A DNA stretch of 64,000 nucleotides from Lichenostomus cassidix (taxonomy: Eukaryota; Chordata; Aves; Passeriformes; Meliphagidae). The position numbers were made by a program, and so were the translations under genes. Within the stretch, counting starts at the first letter, position 1, and every line of letters starts with the position of its first letter. The stretch is taken from assembly GCA_008360975.2 (NCBI GenBank), contig CM039211.1, forward strand, positions 50,218,077 through 50,282,076, in the 5' to 3' direction. Shown here piece by piece: positions 50,936 through 64,000 of the stretch. The notes below the pieces were generated by a model. It saw nothing but the letters and a program-made list of their open reading frames with translations, made no database searches and was not told the origin of the DNA.

Positions 50936-53900
50936 ATAAAAAAAACCCAACAAAACCCTTTTGGAATTTCTAGAATTGTTTCACCTTCTTTACTTTTCAC
51001 AATTAAACTAAAATTAAAGTGTGGATCCAACTTCTCTTAAGGATCCTGCAGTAAGGGCAGCCTCTCTGAACAACTTTTTGGCAGATTTCTAAGTAGCCAG
51101 ACTAATATCTTGGGATGCTGTATGTCCCAGGACATGTGCGTTGCTCAGAGACCCATGGGAAATTGGGAAAAAATGAGAAGTTTTGTCCACAGTTACTCTC
51201 TGCATTTTATTATGCCTCAGCTGAAACATCTGGTGCTGATTACTGTCAAATTCAAGCTGCTGGATGGATAGCTGCTGTCCCAGTTTGGTGTGGGAATTCC
51301 CATGTAAGCATCTTGCCACTGGGAGAGGAAGAGAAGACACTGCTTCTCTCATCAGTTTTAATTGAGGGACTGGGAGCTGAAAAGCAGCTGGCCCAGACTA
51401 CAGCTGTTGTGCAAATTCTTTAAGTCCCTTAAAATCAGGCAGCATCTTATTTTGCTCACCTGTGTTTACAGTAAAACTTCTGGCATTTCAGAAAGGCAAA
51501 GGCAGGAAACAGGTGGCCTCTAGATTTAGGTATTTTAATTGCAGAAAGTGTTTAAAGTATAGGCCACTATGGTCTCGGCAGGTGCTCTTTATAACAAGAT
51601 GTATTATGCAGCCCTGAACACTGTCCATTATCTAGGCATTTCTTAATACTTAGCAGAATTTAAATGCAGCCCCAGTGAGACTCAGCTATTTTAGCAGTCT
51701 GTGTTTTTCAGTTATCATCAAGCATATATTAATGCTGCATCTCCTTTTTTAATTAGAAAAATATATTCAGAAATTCTCTTCACCTTTTTAATATTATTTT
51801 GAAGTGGGCTTATTTCCAAAGTCTGTTGGATTTCACTGATCCCATATATTGTGTTTTCTTTTCACTATGCTTCTCAAATCATCTTACCTCTGAAAGCTCA
51901 GAATCTAGTAATTAATTTCAGTGTTTAATTTGAAAAAGCAGTTGCTGTACTACAAATATCCATGGCATCAGGATGAGCTTTCCATTTGTTTATTATTATT
52001 TTTAACTTTTTTCTCCATCTTTCAACAAAGAAGAGATTTCTTTACTGTAATGCCTAGACTTTTCCACCATTTTCTCCATAATGTTTTTGTATTCTAGTAA
52101 AGTTGTCGTATCAAGCCACTTTGACAGATTTTTAAGGGAAACTTGCAGCAAGTATTTTTTTCAGCAAGTTTATAGTAATGGTAGAGAAGATATTCATGAA
52201 GAGTTTAAGCTTACAGTGTGCTGGATGCAGACCCTTGGACTTGAGCATTCAGTTATTTGTAGAATGAGGCCAGAATAGAGCCAACTCTTCACTTGGGTGC
52301 TGGTTGAGTATTAAGGTAAACAAAACATTTAGCTGCATTTCTAAGAGATTTTTCACAAAGGTCATCCATGTTATTTTCAAATTACTAAATTAAACACCGA
52401 TCAGTCTATCAGCAAAACTCCTCAAAGTTTGTTTACTGAAATGATTGAAAAAAACATCTGTTAATGTTTTCCATGTAAGGAACATGAATCATTTTACTTA
52501 GCAAGCCCTGTTAGCTATATTAATTTATATGCCACCCACCTGGTTTAAAAAACTGAGTAAGATTCTTTAATCATGTAGGTGCAAATTCTATAGTAATGTG
52601 CCATATTGCTGCTAAAAACATTTTTTCTCATGTGATGGTGTTAATTTAAAATTAAAACAAAGCGACTGTGCTGTGGTAAGTAACATGTACAACTTGCTCA
52701 GGCTGAATTTTAAAAGCAATGGATAGTTGCAGATGAGGCAGTTTTCCTTATGCATTTGATGACAAAATGGGGAAATAGTGTGACTGTCGGGACACCTTCT
52801 AATGAATATTCTGTTTGACAAGAATTCCAACCCCAAATCCTTCCCATCCAAAGCCTTCACTGTGCCCAGTTTATATTACAGAAGTAGAAGCAGCATAGGT
52901 TGTGGGGCATTAGCATACTGAAACAGGTTGGATGTTTATCTTTCTTACAGAATTATGGAATTGCAGTTAATTTCTGCCATTTTTCCAAGGCAAATGGATA
53001 TATATGTCATCTTCTCATCTCTTGTAAAGATTTGTATGTAGAAACACTGCAGAAGTAGCTATGAGTATTCTTGCTATTCTTAGTCATAAGGACAGCTGCA
53101 TGTTGAGCTCCAAAAAGGTTTTTCTGTCTTGCTGCAAAATTTTGAGATAAGACTGTGAGGATGGCCTGAATTCAATGGCTTGAATTTTGCATGAAGGCTC
53201 CCTTTGGCTGGCTGATGTCAAAAAGCATTTCATTTCTTCAATATAAAGGAAAACCCCAAAGGATAATCATGCTGGCATTATTTAAAATGTTCCTTCTCAT
53301 CAATCCAGAGACCCTTGCTCCGAAAGAGTGCATCAGACAACAATCTACTAGGCTTCTTCTATCAGGAAATCATCAAAGGCTACAAGGATTGTGGAAGAAC
53401 TTGCAAGGGTTTTGAGCGCTGTAGAGGTGAAATGATCCAGGTATCTCACTGGGAATGTCAACATTTTTCATTGACATGCAGAGCAGTTTTGGAAGCAGCT
53501 CTACTCAGGTCAGTAGTTGGCTCCTAAACTCCCAGAGAGCTATGTTTCTTATCCCATGGATCATCAGTGCTGAAGTTTCTTGCTCTTCTCCCTGCTGAGT
53601 CCCAGGCTCAGATCAGGGTGTTGCCACCTCGTGCATGGAAGGGTTCTACTGCAGGGAGGTCTGCAGCACCAGATTTGGAGTTTGAGTCTTGAGATATCCT
53701 GGACAGAGACCAGGAAATGAGAAAAGAAACATGAAGAGGGTGATCTGGGTATAGAGAAGGTGGGAAGAATGTACCCTCTAATTAGATGTTTCTAAGCTCC
53801 TTCAAGGGACAAACTTTTTTATTCAGAGAAAAAAAAGTCTATTTATCACACAACTTGTCGTTCGTTTGACTGATAATTTGAGAACTGGTTAGATGCCACA

Positions 53901-56900
53901 TTTTTTAATTCCAGTGCCAGAGAGAGCAAGGACCAGATATTTATGAAAGGGACAGTGAAGCATGCAAGTTCAAAAAAAGAATTTCTCCCGTGGAGGCTTA
54001 ACAGACCCAAGGGAAAATTTCTTATCAGATTCCTGTAAAACTGCCAAGCTATACTACAAGAGCTATGCAGAGACATGAACCTTCCACTCACCCAGGTTAC
54101 CACTGCTAATAACAAAGACCTACATGGGTAAACAATTGCATGAACTGAAGACAGACCCGTGTGAGCCCTGGCCCTCCTATGCAAGGGAACAAACAGGATG
54201 TCTGCATTCCCTGTGTCAAGCTCATTGAAGATGCTCAGGCCAAGCTGTGAACCAACTCATGCTCCTTTTGAGTAGTGCAAGAAACGTGAGGAATTTTTGT
54301 TGCTCCTGGTTAAAATAACTAATGTCTCATCTGAAATGAAAACTTTCCCCATTTCCTTCATGCACACTGTTGTCCTAGCATTGCTGAATGAAAGCTAAAA
54401 CAAGCCATTATAGGTCAATTCCAGACACAAAGCAGCCAAGTGGACAAAAATAACTTTAATAGCACTGGCTGAGCATCTCCTGCTTTCAGTCAGTGAAGGG
54501 TAACTGTTCTTATTCTCTGGGGTTTCTCCCCACCTTTTAATTAAGGAGCAAGTTTTCAGAGTGACGTACTCAAACTGTCAGTGAAAAGAAGAGCATTATG
54601 CGTGAAATTGCCTTTCTGCTGATGTTGCTCTTCTCCACAAAGTCCCACATGACTAGATCTGGTCTGATTTTAAACCCATGTCCAGCCACCAGGTAAACTG
54701 ACTGGATGGCAGAGACTTCAGAAAATTATCTCCAAGTGCCTGATAGTTGCATAGTATCAAAACAGCTTGTATCTGAGTCAGGGCTGGTCTATGACAATGC
54801 TGCAGGTAAAGGAAGGACTTTGAGTATGCAAAGCTAAGGTGTGACCTCCTTTAAAGCACACATCAAATTAAGTTTTTACTTTGAGATCTGGCAGTGCTCC
54901 TTAGATACCCTATGAACAGAAAAAAACTGGCACAGAGCTGTATCTGTAAGTAAGATTCCCTTCTTTCTTCCAGATGGTTCAAAAATACTATCCTACCATG
55001 GAAATTATGTTCTAGCCTCAGCTGACCTTCATTTGATATTTAGGCTACAGCCATGCGAAATGTCTGGGCAGTAAGACATAAGCCTGTAGGAAATCCTGTC
55101 ACTGCTGTTGAATGCTGTGGAAGATGTCTTAAACACCTCAGACTACCTTCCAGTTGCTGCCAAGGCCTTCTGTAGGAAGATTTATCATTATAATTTTCCT
55201 CAGTTTTAAGTTCTCAGTAAACATCTGTAACTCCAGACTAGAGGGTGTGGTTGGCATTTTTCTGTCTCTGGTAGTGCAGAACTTGTTATCATGAAGTGAA
55301 ACTCATGGGTACCAGAGGCAAAGTGTGCTTGTGGCTGATCCACGGATAATTCCCTCAGAAAATACAGGTGCTTGTTAATGTTTCAGGTAAGCTACAAGGC
55401 ATATTTCTCTGGATGGCCCCCAAGAGGAACAATGGGTGCCAAAGGGTTCCAGCTCTGGGGCTTCTACATGGATATCAGTTGAATGGTGCTGGCAGCTTGG
55501 TAATCTGAAAAACTGGGCTGTGGGAGGACCAAGCCATTTGGTGTCACTGAAGCTGATGCCACAGGCTTTGCTGGGATGTGGCTGCATGTGCAACCCAGCT
55601 TTGTCACACAGCAGAATGGTGGGACCCTGAGGGCCCTGGGGCAGTCTGTGTATCAGTCAGGTCATCCCCCGTCTGGCTCTCATTCCTCCAGTGCCTATCT
55701 TGAAGTTGGATGGTTGTGTGCAGGCTGTGAAAGATGGCTTGGAGCCTTGGGAACCTCTCTTGGCATATAAAATAAATGCTGAGCACTGAAGGATATTTCA
55801 CACAAAGTAATTATTGACAGAAGGTTGGGTGCATCAGCTGTTTTACTAGAAATCACAATTTGCACAGCAGAAGTTCAATTTGTAATCCTGACTCCAGCTG
55901 TTCTCATTTAATTTACAGCATAATTCTTCAAAGGGATCAGGATAACAACTTTCAAGGACAAGATATGGATCACTAAAAGGAGGGAAAGAAGTTTAGTTTA
56001 TTGGTAAATGATTTACTCCTTCCGCTTGTCCTGCAGGCAGGATTGTGTTGGAGTCTCATGAACCAAAACCACCCTGACTCCAGGGCAGGGACCCCAACAT
56101 ACTTCTCAAGTATACTGATCAGGTGTAACACAGCATGGTTGGCAGACACCACACTCAAAATATTCTTCTTTCTGGGAAATTTGGAGTTCAGAACACCTGG
56201 ACAATTGAAATTCACCTTCAGAACGCAGTCCTTCCATCTACAATTTCAATTAAATGGAAGTAAACTATGCTCACCACTTAATTTCACAATTGCCTTCTGA
56301 TAAGCAGAAACATTTCCCTAAATATTGGTCAGATGTTTCCAACACACTATTTCTGCCACTTCCATCAGCAATTCTGGAGTAATTAAAGAGATGGACCTGA
56401 ACATAAAAGAGATGTCAGATAATTGGAACATGCAGACCTGGATCCAAGCTTGACAGACTCAGGCAAAATGCTTCACTTCTGCACAAAGTCAGATTATGAA
56501 CTGTCAGACAAAATGACAGGAACTGAAAAATTAATGATTGTGGAAATAAACAGCACAAGCAATAGTGGAAACCGCTTCTTTTGTGCAGTGTTCAGGGAGT
56601 CACTGACAAAGAAATCTATACAGGTATTCTGTGAAATTATTTTAACAATAATGTGTTATTATTTGATTAGGGATTTTGTTAACATGGGTTTGGTGTATAA
56701 TTAAACTACTGGGTATCACTAGTGATGAAAGTAAAGCTGAATAAGATGGACTGGGATATAAAATTTTATGGCCAGGTTGCCGGAAGTATTTTCATGGATC
56801 AAGACCCCACAGCTGGCAGAGAAGGAGAATGAGATTACATTTTCTAATCTCCTGGAGAAAGTCTTGCCTCTTTCTGTCCATGGCTGTGTCATGATTTCCT

Positions 56901-57400
56901 GCCCAGCACAAAATCAGGATGCTCTGGGTCCTTTGCAGCAGGCATCTGGCCAGGGCCTCTCTCCACAAGGGCAGAGATGTAAGGGTGTGGGGAGCCCCAG
57001 ACGTGCCCCATGCTGTTGAGGATGGCTTTCCTATGCTGCCAGCAGCCCCTCTATGCTAAAAGAGGTATTTTACTCTGTACTGCAGAGAAACTATGCACTA
57101 GTCATACATATCACACAATCAGCCTCTCATATATTTGGTGCTCCCTTTCATGTTGCCATGTAATAAAAGACAATTGACAAGGATATGAAGTACTGCCTTT
57201 TGAAACACAACATCTCTGTGAAAATTCAAAATGTGTTCAAATTTTTGTAAAGAAACAAGGGTCAAGTATGGTTGTAATAATTAACAACATGTGTGTTGTT
57301 TAATCTTCAAAGCAAGCTTTACCTTTAGACATCCATAATTTACTCAGTAAATATTGTTCCTCTTACTTCAAAAGGAAGGAGTAATTAGATTATCCCTGGA
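50936..57400. other. intergenic, no gene recognised
   Basis: Mostly AT-rich single-copy-looking DNA. An exon-like ORF lies at 53,309-53,426 (see findings). No repeat family or RNA gene is recognised, and no promoter-like CpG island is seen. Confidence 0.7.
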
Positions 57401-60400
57401 CTCAGATTAACATTTAATTTGTGCATACTTTCAGACCAACATAGTTGTCTGCATACAATGGCAAAATAATTCTTTTTAACTCTGCTGTCAAGGTTTAAAA
57501 TTGTAATTTAATACCCAGAGGAAAGATATGGCAGTGTAAGAGATGCAAACACTGAGAGTTTTTCCGAGCCAACAAGCCCTCCATCCACTTGTCACAGGTG
57601 CATAGTCACAGCCTAAACCTGCCTGCTCCTTCCTCCTCCCCATCCACTCTTTTATCAAAATCCCTACTTGAGTCAATAGTCATGGGGGTTTTTTGGAGGT
57701 TTTTACTGTTTGTTTTGTGGTTGTTGTTTTTGGTTTTAGTTGGGCTTTTTCTAGGTTTTGTTTTTTAGGCTTTTCTTTTCAACACCCTGCTCTTGCCCCA
57801 CCAAGGGAGCCTGGCCTAGAGGTACAGGGGTCCTGTGCTGGCCCCTTCCCACAGCTGTCCCTGAGGAAAGGGCTAGCTGGGCATGTGGAGGTGAGGTGGA
57901 AAACACCTGAGACAGCACTACTTCCTGCTTCGAGGCTGGCCTAAGAGGATTTATCTAAACAGCCTCCCAGTGCCATTCTGGCTATGGGAAAAGCAGGTTT
58001 TGGTTTGCAATGGTTTGCAACTGATCTTCAGCCATCAGGACTACTTTCAATGGGTGAGGCTGAGACAAGCTTTTAATTCCTGGGAGGGGGTCCTGGCACC
58101 ATCATGGTGATGAAATCCAATACAGTGCCTCCTTCAATGTAGTTAGATACAAAAGAAAACTGAGAATGGGGGCCCCTTGCCCACACAGTAACTGAAAAAA
58201 GTAGCTTTTGCATTAGCTGAAATAGCCTCTGTCACTCCAGCCTCTATTAACATCTAAATGATGGGTATCACACCTTGCCAAAACGTGTTTGGATCCTAAA
58301 CTGACAAAATAGTGAGATAGGAAGTACACCAAAGAAATTCTTTTTTGGTACTAACATTTTCATAACTACCTTTATGATACAAGTTGTAGGCGCAGTACTG
58401 CAAAATATTCCTATTCATTTTATGAAGCCTGAAAGTTTCTTTAAAACAGAAAATGTGATAATATTCTTTCTAGGCTTTGAAAAAGAGCATGTCTGCTTTA
58501 ATGTGACTTAGCTCAAATGCTATTATCCATTTTAATGAGGTAACATATGAGGAGGGGTCAAGTAGAGCAAGGACTCATTCTGTTCACATCAGCACTGACA
58601 CTACTTTGCTAACACAGTAGTAGTTCTGCAGCCCTAATTTGAATAAAATATGTAATGTAAAATGCTCTATTGAATATTCCAAATCAGAGTAGTCTGTTGA
58701 GCATTGTTGCCATGGGGACTGTGTGAAGGTTGGATTAATTAAGGCTTGAGCAGATGCTGTGGAGTATGTAGAGTCATTTGTGTTTTCTGCTTGTAATTAA
58801 CATGCATGTGTGCAGGGTGAGAAACAAGGCAAGAGAGAGATACCCACCTTAATTTGTGTGTAACAGCTTTTCAGGTAAAATGAATTATTGGTATATGAAA
58901 AGCAATGCCTCTACACATGCTAAAAATACAGATTAAAAAATAAAGGAAAAAAAGCAATTATCAAAATCAGCATCTAGCTGTGCCACTATGTTTAGTATGA
59001 GAGTGCCAGAATCAATGGCACAAACTTCCCTCCTTGTTACTACAAGATTCAGGAATTCAAAAGAGTCAGTTCATCTGTGAAATAGCTTAAGATTAAAAAG
59101 TATCTTTTAATGTTAGCCTAAAAAAGCTAAAACATATAATAGATTTGAGGGGTATTTATATGCATACACAATTTTATGCATGCAAAGAGAGAGGGGATGG
59201 CTTATTCTATGAGAGTGTATGTAAAGTTAGGCCTTCTTTCTGGTTTACTGAAGTCTGTAGGGTGCTGCTGAGCTCAAAGGAAGCAGTGAAGTGTAATTTC
59301 AAATCACTTTCCCTGTGCTCAATAGGCATTTGCTCTGTTGTTATAGGAGGGCATGAAATCTTTAGGACAGCGTTAAATCTTTTTTGCTTTGCCTGATGGT
59401 GAGAGAGTAGTGCCCAGTTCCCTATCAGCAGGTGCCCTGAGCTTCACAGGGAAGGTTTTTTGGGTATAAGGGACCCCACATAGGAGTCCAAAGAGGGGGT
59501 GACAACACACTCCAAAGAGGGGGGTGAATGTGGTGGGCATCTGCTCTTCCACTGCCACCCCTGTTCTCTCTCCACATTTGCATGGGGACGTGGAGGGTCC
59601 CAATTTTTGAAAGCCTCATTCAAAAAAAGAGAGAGGAAAAAATTCATAACCTATCCCGTATTAAGTATTCATAACCTATCCCTATCAAGTATTACATGAA
59701 CTTTTTCTTTTGAGCCTTTAGAAGTGGGGATACATTACGTCAGCAGAGCCACAGTTGATGTGTGACTACCTGGTGGTGCTGGAGTCACAATTGCCAGAAA
59801 AAGAAATGAAAAAAGTGCTCACAGTGTTTTCTATGAGTATTCAATTGCGAAGAATTCAACTTCTCAAAACTGCACACATTTCGTTCAGTGGAAGAAAAGT
59901 CATTACAGTGGTTTCATGTGAAATTTTACAGAAGCCAAACAGCTCCATATCTTAGGAGGAGAAGTTTCCAGCCTTTCATGATTAGAAGATGGGTTCCTCC
60001 CATTCCTAGTAGTAAGACAAAATTAGGCATTTTCATCTAAATAGGTAGAGATCAAAAGCAAGGATATTAACTTGCTGAGTGCTATTACATAAAATATTTC
60101 TGTAGCACAGTTCTCATCCTCGCTCCTATTTTAAAAATAAATTTCTAAGCACTCTTCGCAAAATTTTATACCGGAGCCTGTTGCTCGTATAGCAGTCAGA
60201 AACTTGAAATACTTATTTTTTGAAAGAGAATTATTTGTAGTGTAAAACTCTCTGAATTGCCTGTGTGACTGGGGAATGAAAAGTGATGGATGTTTTTTCT
60301 CCAAATTGTGAGAAAAAACAGTCAGTCTAATGAATGCTGAAGCATGTCTCTTTCCCAGGTGCTCAGTCCTCTCTCTCTCTCCAATTTGCCTGCTAAATCT

Positions 60401-63400
60401 GCCGCATTTTCCTCTCATTTCTTAATGTTTAAGGATTATCTCATATGCTCTCTTGGGAAATGTGGCTTCCTCAGGGTTATGGAAGTAATTAGAAAAGATT
60501 GCAGCCTGCTTTTTGAATGAGTCTGGATTTATTTCTGTTTTTCTTTTTGCTAATGAGAGACTTGCTTGTTCTTGTTTCGATTTAGAAAAATTTCTTTTTT
60601 TTTCTTTTTTTTCAGAAAGAAAAATATAGTCTAATCCACAGTGTGAAAAAAATAAATGTTTGAGAGAGAGTTGAAAAATCCACAGAAATGGCTGGATGTT
60701 TTTGATCAAATGAACATGCTTAAATTAAACATAGACGTCCTTTTAAGTAGAAAGGACTGGAATAGACTGGAGGTGTTGCTTCAGTTACCATGTCACAAGG
60801 AAAGCAGGAAAATAAATGAACCATGTAGGAAGACTGTCCCCAGATTTGCGATGAAATCAAAGTGAATTTAGTTCAAATAAATTTACACTTGTGTCTGCCC
60901 CAGCTCTGAACCTACAAGCAAATGAAATCTGTACCATCTCTATAAATACATGGAGACTTATCTCTTTAGACACATAGAAAAATTTCATCTGTTTCATCTA
61001 TACTTTCTGACTCCAGGCTTTCCTTATATGAATAATTTCTGAACACATGTATTTAGTTACCACCTACTTGATTTTAATGACAATTTAGATGTTTCCTCAG
61101 TTTTAGGTAAATGTCCAAATACAGTTTTGACCTAGTTCCAGCTCCTTGACTCTGAGGTTTTGTATGCTGTTGGCTGATCTTACAGATATTTGCCATCTTT
61201 TCTGTAAAACACTATTTTCCCCTTTCATTAGTAATATATGGTGGGATGCTGTTATGTTTTTACGATATTTGCAGGAAAGCTTTCCTAGAGTTCATTATTA
61301 GATCACCCTCACATACTATTCTTCCTTCCTGGCCTTCAAATTAGTCTGTATATTCCCTGAGGTACTTATTTGTCTCTCTTCCTTAATGAAATAATAACTG
61401 AATGATAAATCTTGAAACTGTCTGTATCTGAAGATTCTTGGAATATACCTAAACCAACCAACACCTTTAAAAGGATGAGATGCCTTCATCTAGGTATAAA
61501 TCAAATAGCTGGGAAACCAGACAAAATGTAGCTGTGACAACTTCAAGAAGCACATGTACTTTGTCAGGGAGAGTGACCTGTAGTGAGTCCATACAGCTGT
61601 GTCTGCAGTGTTTGTAGTATCCGAACTACCTGGCTGAAATAGAGCTTGGATACTGGCATTTTGCATCTTACATGTAAAAAAATGTCCAGGGATGTCTCAG
61701 GAATTTTTTTGTGAAAAACTGTTAAATAGGACAGGGGCAGGCATTCATGTTCTGTATTTATGCCTTAATTTCTTTCCTTGGCACTTATTACTGATTTTTT
61801 TACTTGACTCATTTATCAAGGCTTTTGACAGGGCTTCTCTTGCTTCTGAAATCAAAATGGACAGGGTGTTTGTCAATAAAGAAAAATTCAAAGTCATGCA
61901 TCTGTGCTGGAATAATGCTGAACAGCAGCAGAAATCTGAGATATCCAGACCCAAGGGACCTGGAGACCCAGGAAAGGAGTAATTTCAAACTACATCCTCT
62001 GCAATTACACAGAATTATTTTCTATCAATACAATTCTAGTAGTCACTGTTCTTTACCCTGGATTTTATTATACACTCACTGGTCTCTGTAGGGGGACAAT
62101 ATGGAACTGTGTTGCCTTAAGTATAATGCCAAAAATGGAGAGTTGCTTCTCTGAATGATTTGTTTTGTTTCACCTTCAATTTTGCTAATCTCCAGAGGGC
62201 AGTAGATTCAAGAGATGGGCAGGAATATTTTCTCTTAAGTTATCCTTTTCAAACTGAAGAACACAAGCCTTGGCTTCACATGCTATCCAGAAATAATACC
62301 TAAGGCAACCAAGGATCTGTAACATGATAAACATCATTCCACATTGTTTCACAGAATAAAATTCTAGCTAACACAGAATTTGTTGCTGAAAACCTGTGAT
62401 CTTAATAGGTATTTCTGCACACAAACTGTGATACATACTCAAAGCAATTTGTGTCTCTTTTTTGATAATTTAAATCCTAGTAATTATTTTCAAAACAGAG
62501 TCTTGAATTTCAAGTTCTTTCACTTGCACCAGCCTGTAGTTTGAGGTTATATAGGATTTTCTTTGAGCTTTTTAAGAAATCTGTTGGAACAAAGGGCAGG
62601 GGTCACATTGCCTTTAATGGGGCCAGTACAAATACCCACGTGAGCATTCAGGGAAGAGTCAGGCAGATACACAGTTGTTCCTTTACTTATCAGGGAACAG
62701 AAGCACTAGTGGTGCAAAAGCCATTGTCAGATCACACAAAATGTCCCCTCTAGGGGTGACAAAGACAGCAGGAGCATTTTGGTCCTTCATCCACTGACCT
62801 TGATGGGGCTGTCCAGGACTGCCGCCTGCAGCCGCAGCTCAGGGATGAGTATCTGCCTCCCAGGAATAACACTGAGATCCCTAGCTCCCATATGGAGCTG
62901 CCAGAAGGGGATGAAGTCATGTTATTTAATGACCAGCTGGGCAGTGTGTGAAGAATTAGTTTCTCAAGGAGGTTAAAGAATTTGGCCACTTCTGCTGGGG
63001 CCAGTTCAGAAAGACAGATCTTGACAGCTGGATCTAGCACCAGAAAAAGGAATGTCTGATCCTGCATGCTGAGCATTAAGAGAGCTTCTGGGGAGAAATT
63101 TTTCAGACTCCTCCTGCCACAGTGTGCACCTTCTACACTGGGGATTAATGTGTGGATATAGGGAGATGCTGCTAAGGCTCAGGGCATGTGAGCAAAGACT
63201 CCAACATTTGTGCATGGCACTGTTCTTAGCTGATGGCTTAAGGATAAACTTTAAGAATGGATGCAACAGATTAGCAAATCATAGCAGAGAGGAGATGACG
63301 AGCTTTTGACAGACAGTGAGCAATTTGTAACAGATTTTGAAAATCAAATCATCTCTACCATTCCTAGGTATGAAGAGTAGGATTCCAGGGCTGCACTGAC

Positions 63401-64000
63401 CTGAGATGATGTATTACTTGGCATCTTCAATATGTTTTTTCTCATTAATCAGGAAAGTTGGGGTTTTTTCAACCTAGCTAAAGGAAGGAGCAAAGGCTAA
63501 AGGGGGTATGTCTGGCATCTGCCACATCTGAGGATGATGGACCCACTTGCTCTGTTTCTTAAATACCACTGCTTCTTTTGATATTCTAGAAGCGGTATCT
63601 GAGTAATTTTCCCTTTTGAGAGCCAGGAAAATTATTTGGAAAACAAAAGCAATTACAAACTTTAAAGATTCTTGGGAGTTTGGCCAACCACATAGCCATG
63701 CAATGCAATAGCTGCATGCCTCTTTTCTTGAAGCCCAAGTGGACTAAGACGTGAGAAAAAGAGGAAATGGTTCAGGGGTAGTGTATCATTCAACTGTCTG
63801 TGTGCTAGGGGAAATATGGGACCTCATGCTTCCTGTCTTCCTGCGGCCATAGAGAGTCAGGAAGGGTGGGGTTTGCTTCATTCCTGACTCATCCTGGCCA
63901 TTCCCTGTGTGACCCTTCTCTCACCAGTGCTGGCTGGCTGTGGGAAAGGGGTGTATGATTAACCCTGCCTTGGATTTCAGGGTTACCTGGATGTCTTGCT
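57401..64000. other. intergenic, no gene recognised
   Basis: It contains a T/G-rich stretch at about 57,685-57,775, a small tandem duplication at 59,642-59,682 and a homeodomain-site-rich unique stretch at about 58,700-58,820. A 108-codon minus-strand ORF (63,076-62,750) has no recognised family. No neighbouring gene is reached. Confidence 0.7.
59642..59682 (+). repeat. tandem duplication, 25-bp period
   Basis: ATTCATAACCTATCCC occurs exactly at 59,642-59,657 and 59,667-59,682, with similar TATTAAGT/TATCAAGT continuations. Confidence 0.9.

Noticed and set aside
61855..61925. Peptide NKEKFKVMHLCWNNAEQQ resembling a CR1 ORF2 motif
   Set aside because: The similarity is limited to under 20 residues and the flanks give no CR1 text; a decayed CR1 remains possible but unsupported.

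Overview
The window is vertebrate nuclear DNA, almost certainly from a bird. It holds long introns with GT-AG junctions, many 5'-truncated CR1 LINE copies whose 3' ends carry ATTCTATGATTCTGTG-type tails, and two avian-style endogenous retrovirus LTRs. Nothing prokaryotic is present: no operons, CRISPR arrays or ribosome binding sites.

One host gene fills the first 49.6 kb on the plus strand. I joined 25 exons by hand through matching intron phases (window numbering e1 to e25). They encode, in order, a Ser-rich linker, a C1 zinc finger, a second linker, a Dbl-homology (DH) RhoGEF domain, a PH domain, a low-complexity acidic stretch, a Gln/Glu/Arg-rich coiled coil and a short C-terminal tail. 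Order and residues identify ARHGEF28 (p190RhoGEF/RGNEF), a RhoA exchange factor. The 5' exons lie upstream of the window. About 1,150 to 1,200 residues are encoded here, depending on how the 3' end is spliced. In chicken, human 5q13 genes such as this one lie on chromosome Z, so Z linkage is likely but cannot be seen here.

Layout: 60-19,169 carries e1-e18, including all the zinc-finger and GEF domains. From 19,170 to 31,924 are e19-e24 with several CR1 insertions. From 31,925 to 48,482 is a 16.6-kb last intron with an ERVL-like LTR. From 48,483 to about 49,570 are the terminal coding exon and the 3' UTR with an AATAAA signal. From there to 64,000 is intergenic DNA with a well-preserved minus-strand LTR (50,299-50,935) and no recognisable gene.

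I found no new multi-gene system. The most interesting point is at e24: the expected 5' splice site reads AT instead of GT, and the frame runs straight into TAG, although the terminal exon 16.6 kb downstream is still open. Other items to check are a hairpin/direct repeat just upstream of a 40-nt exon, an exon-like ORF in the intergenic region and a possible retrocopy fragment in intron 14.
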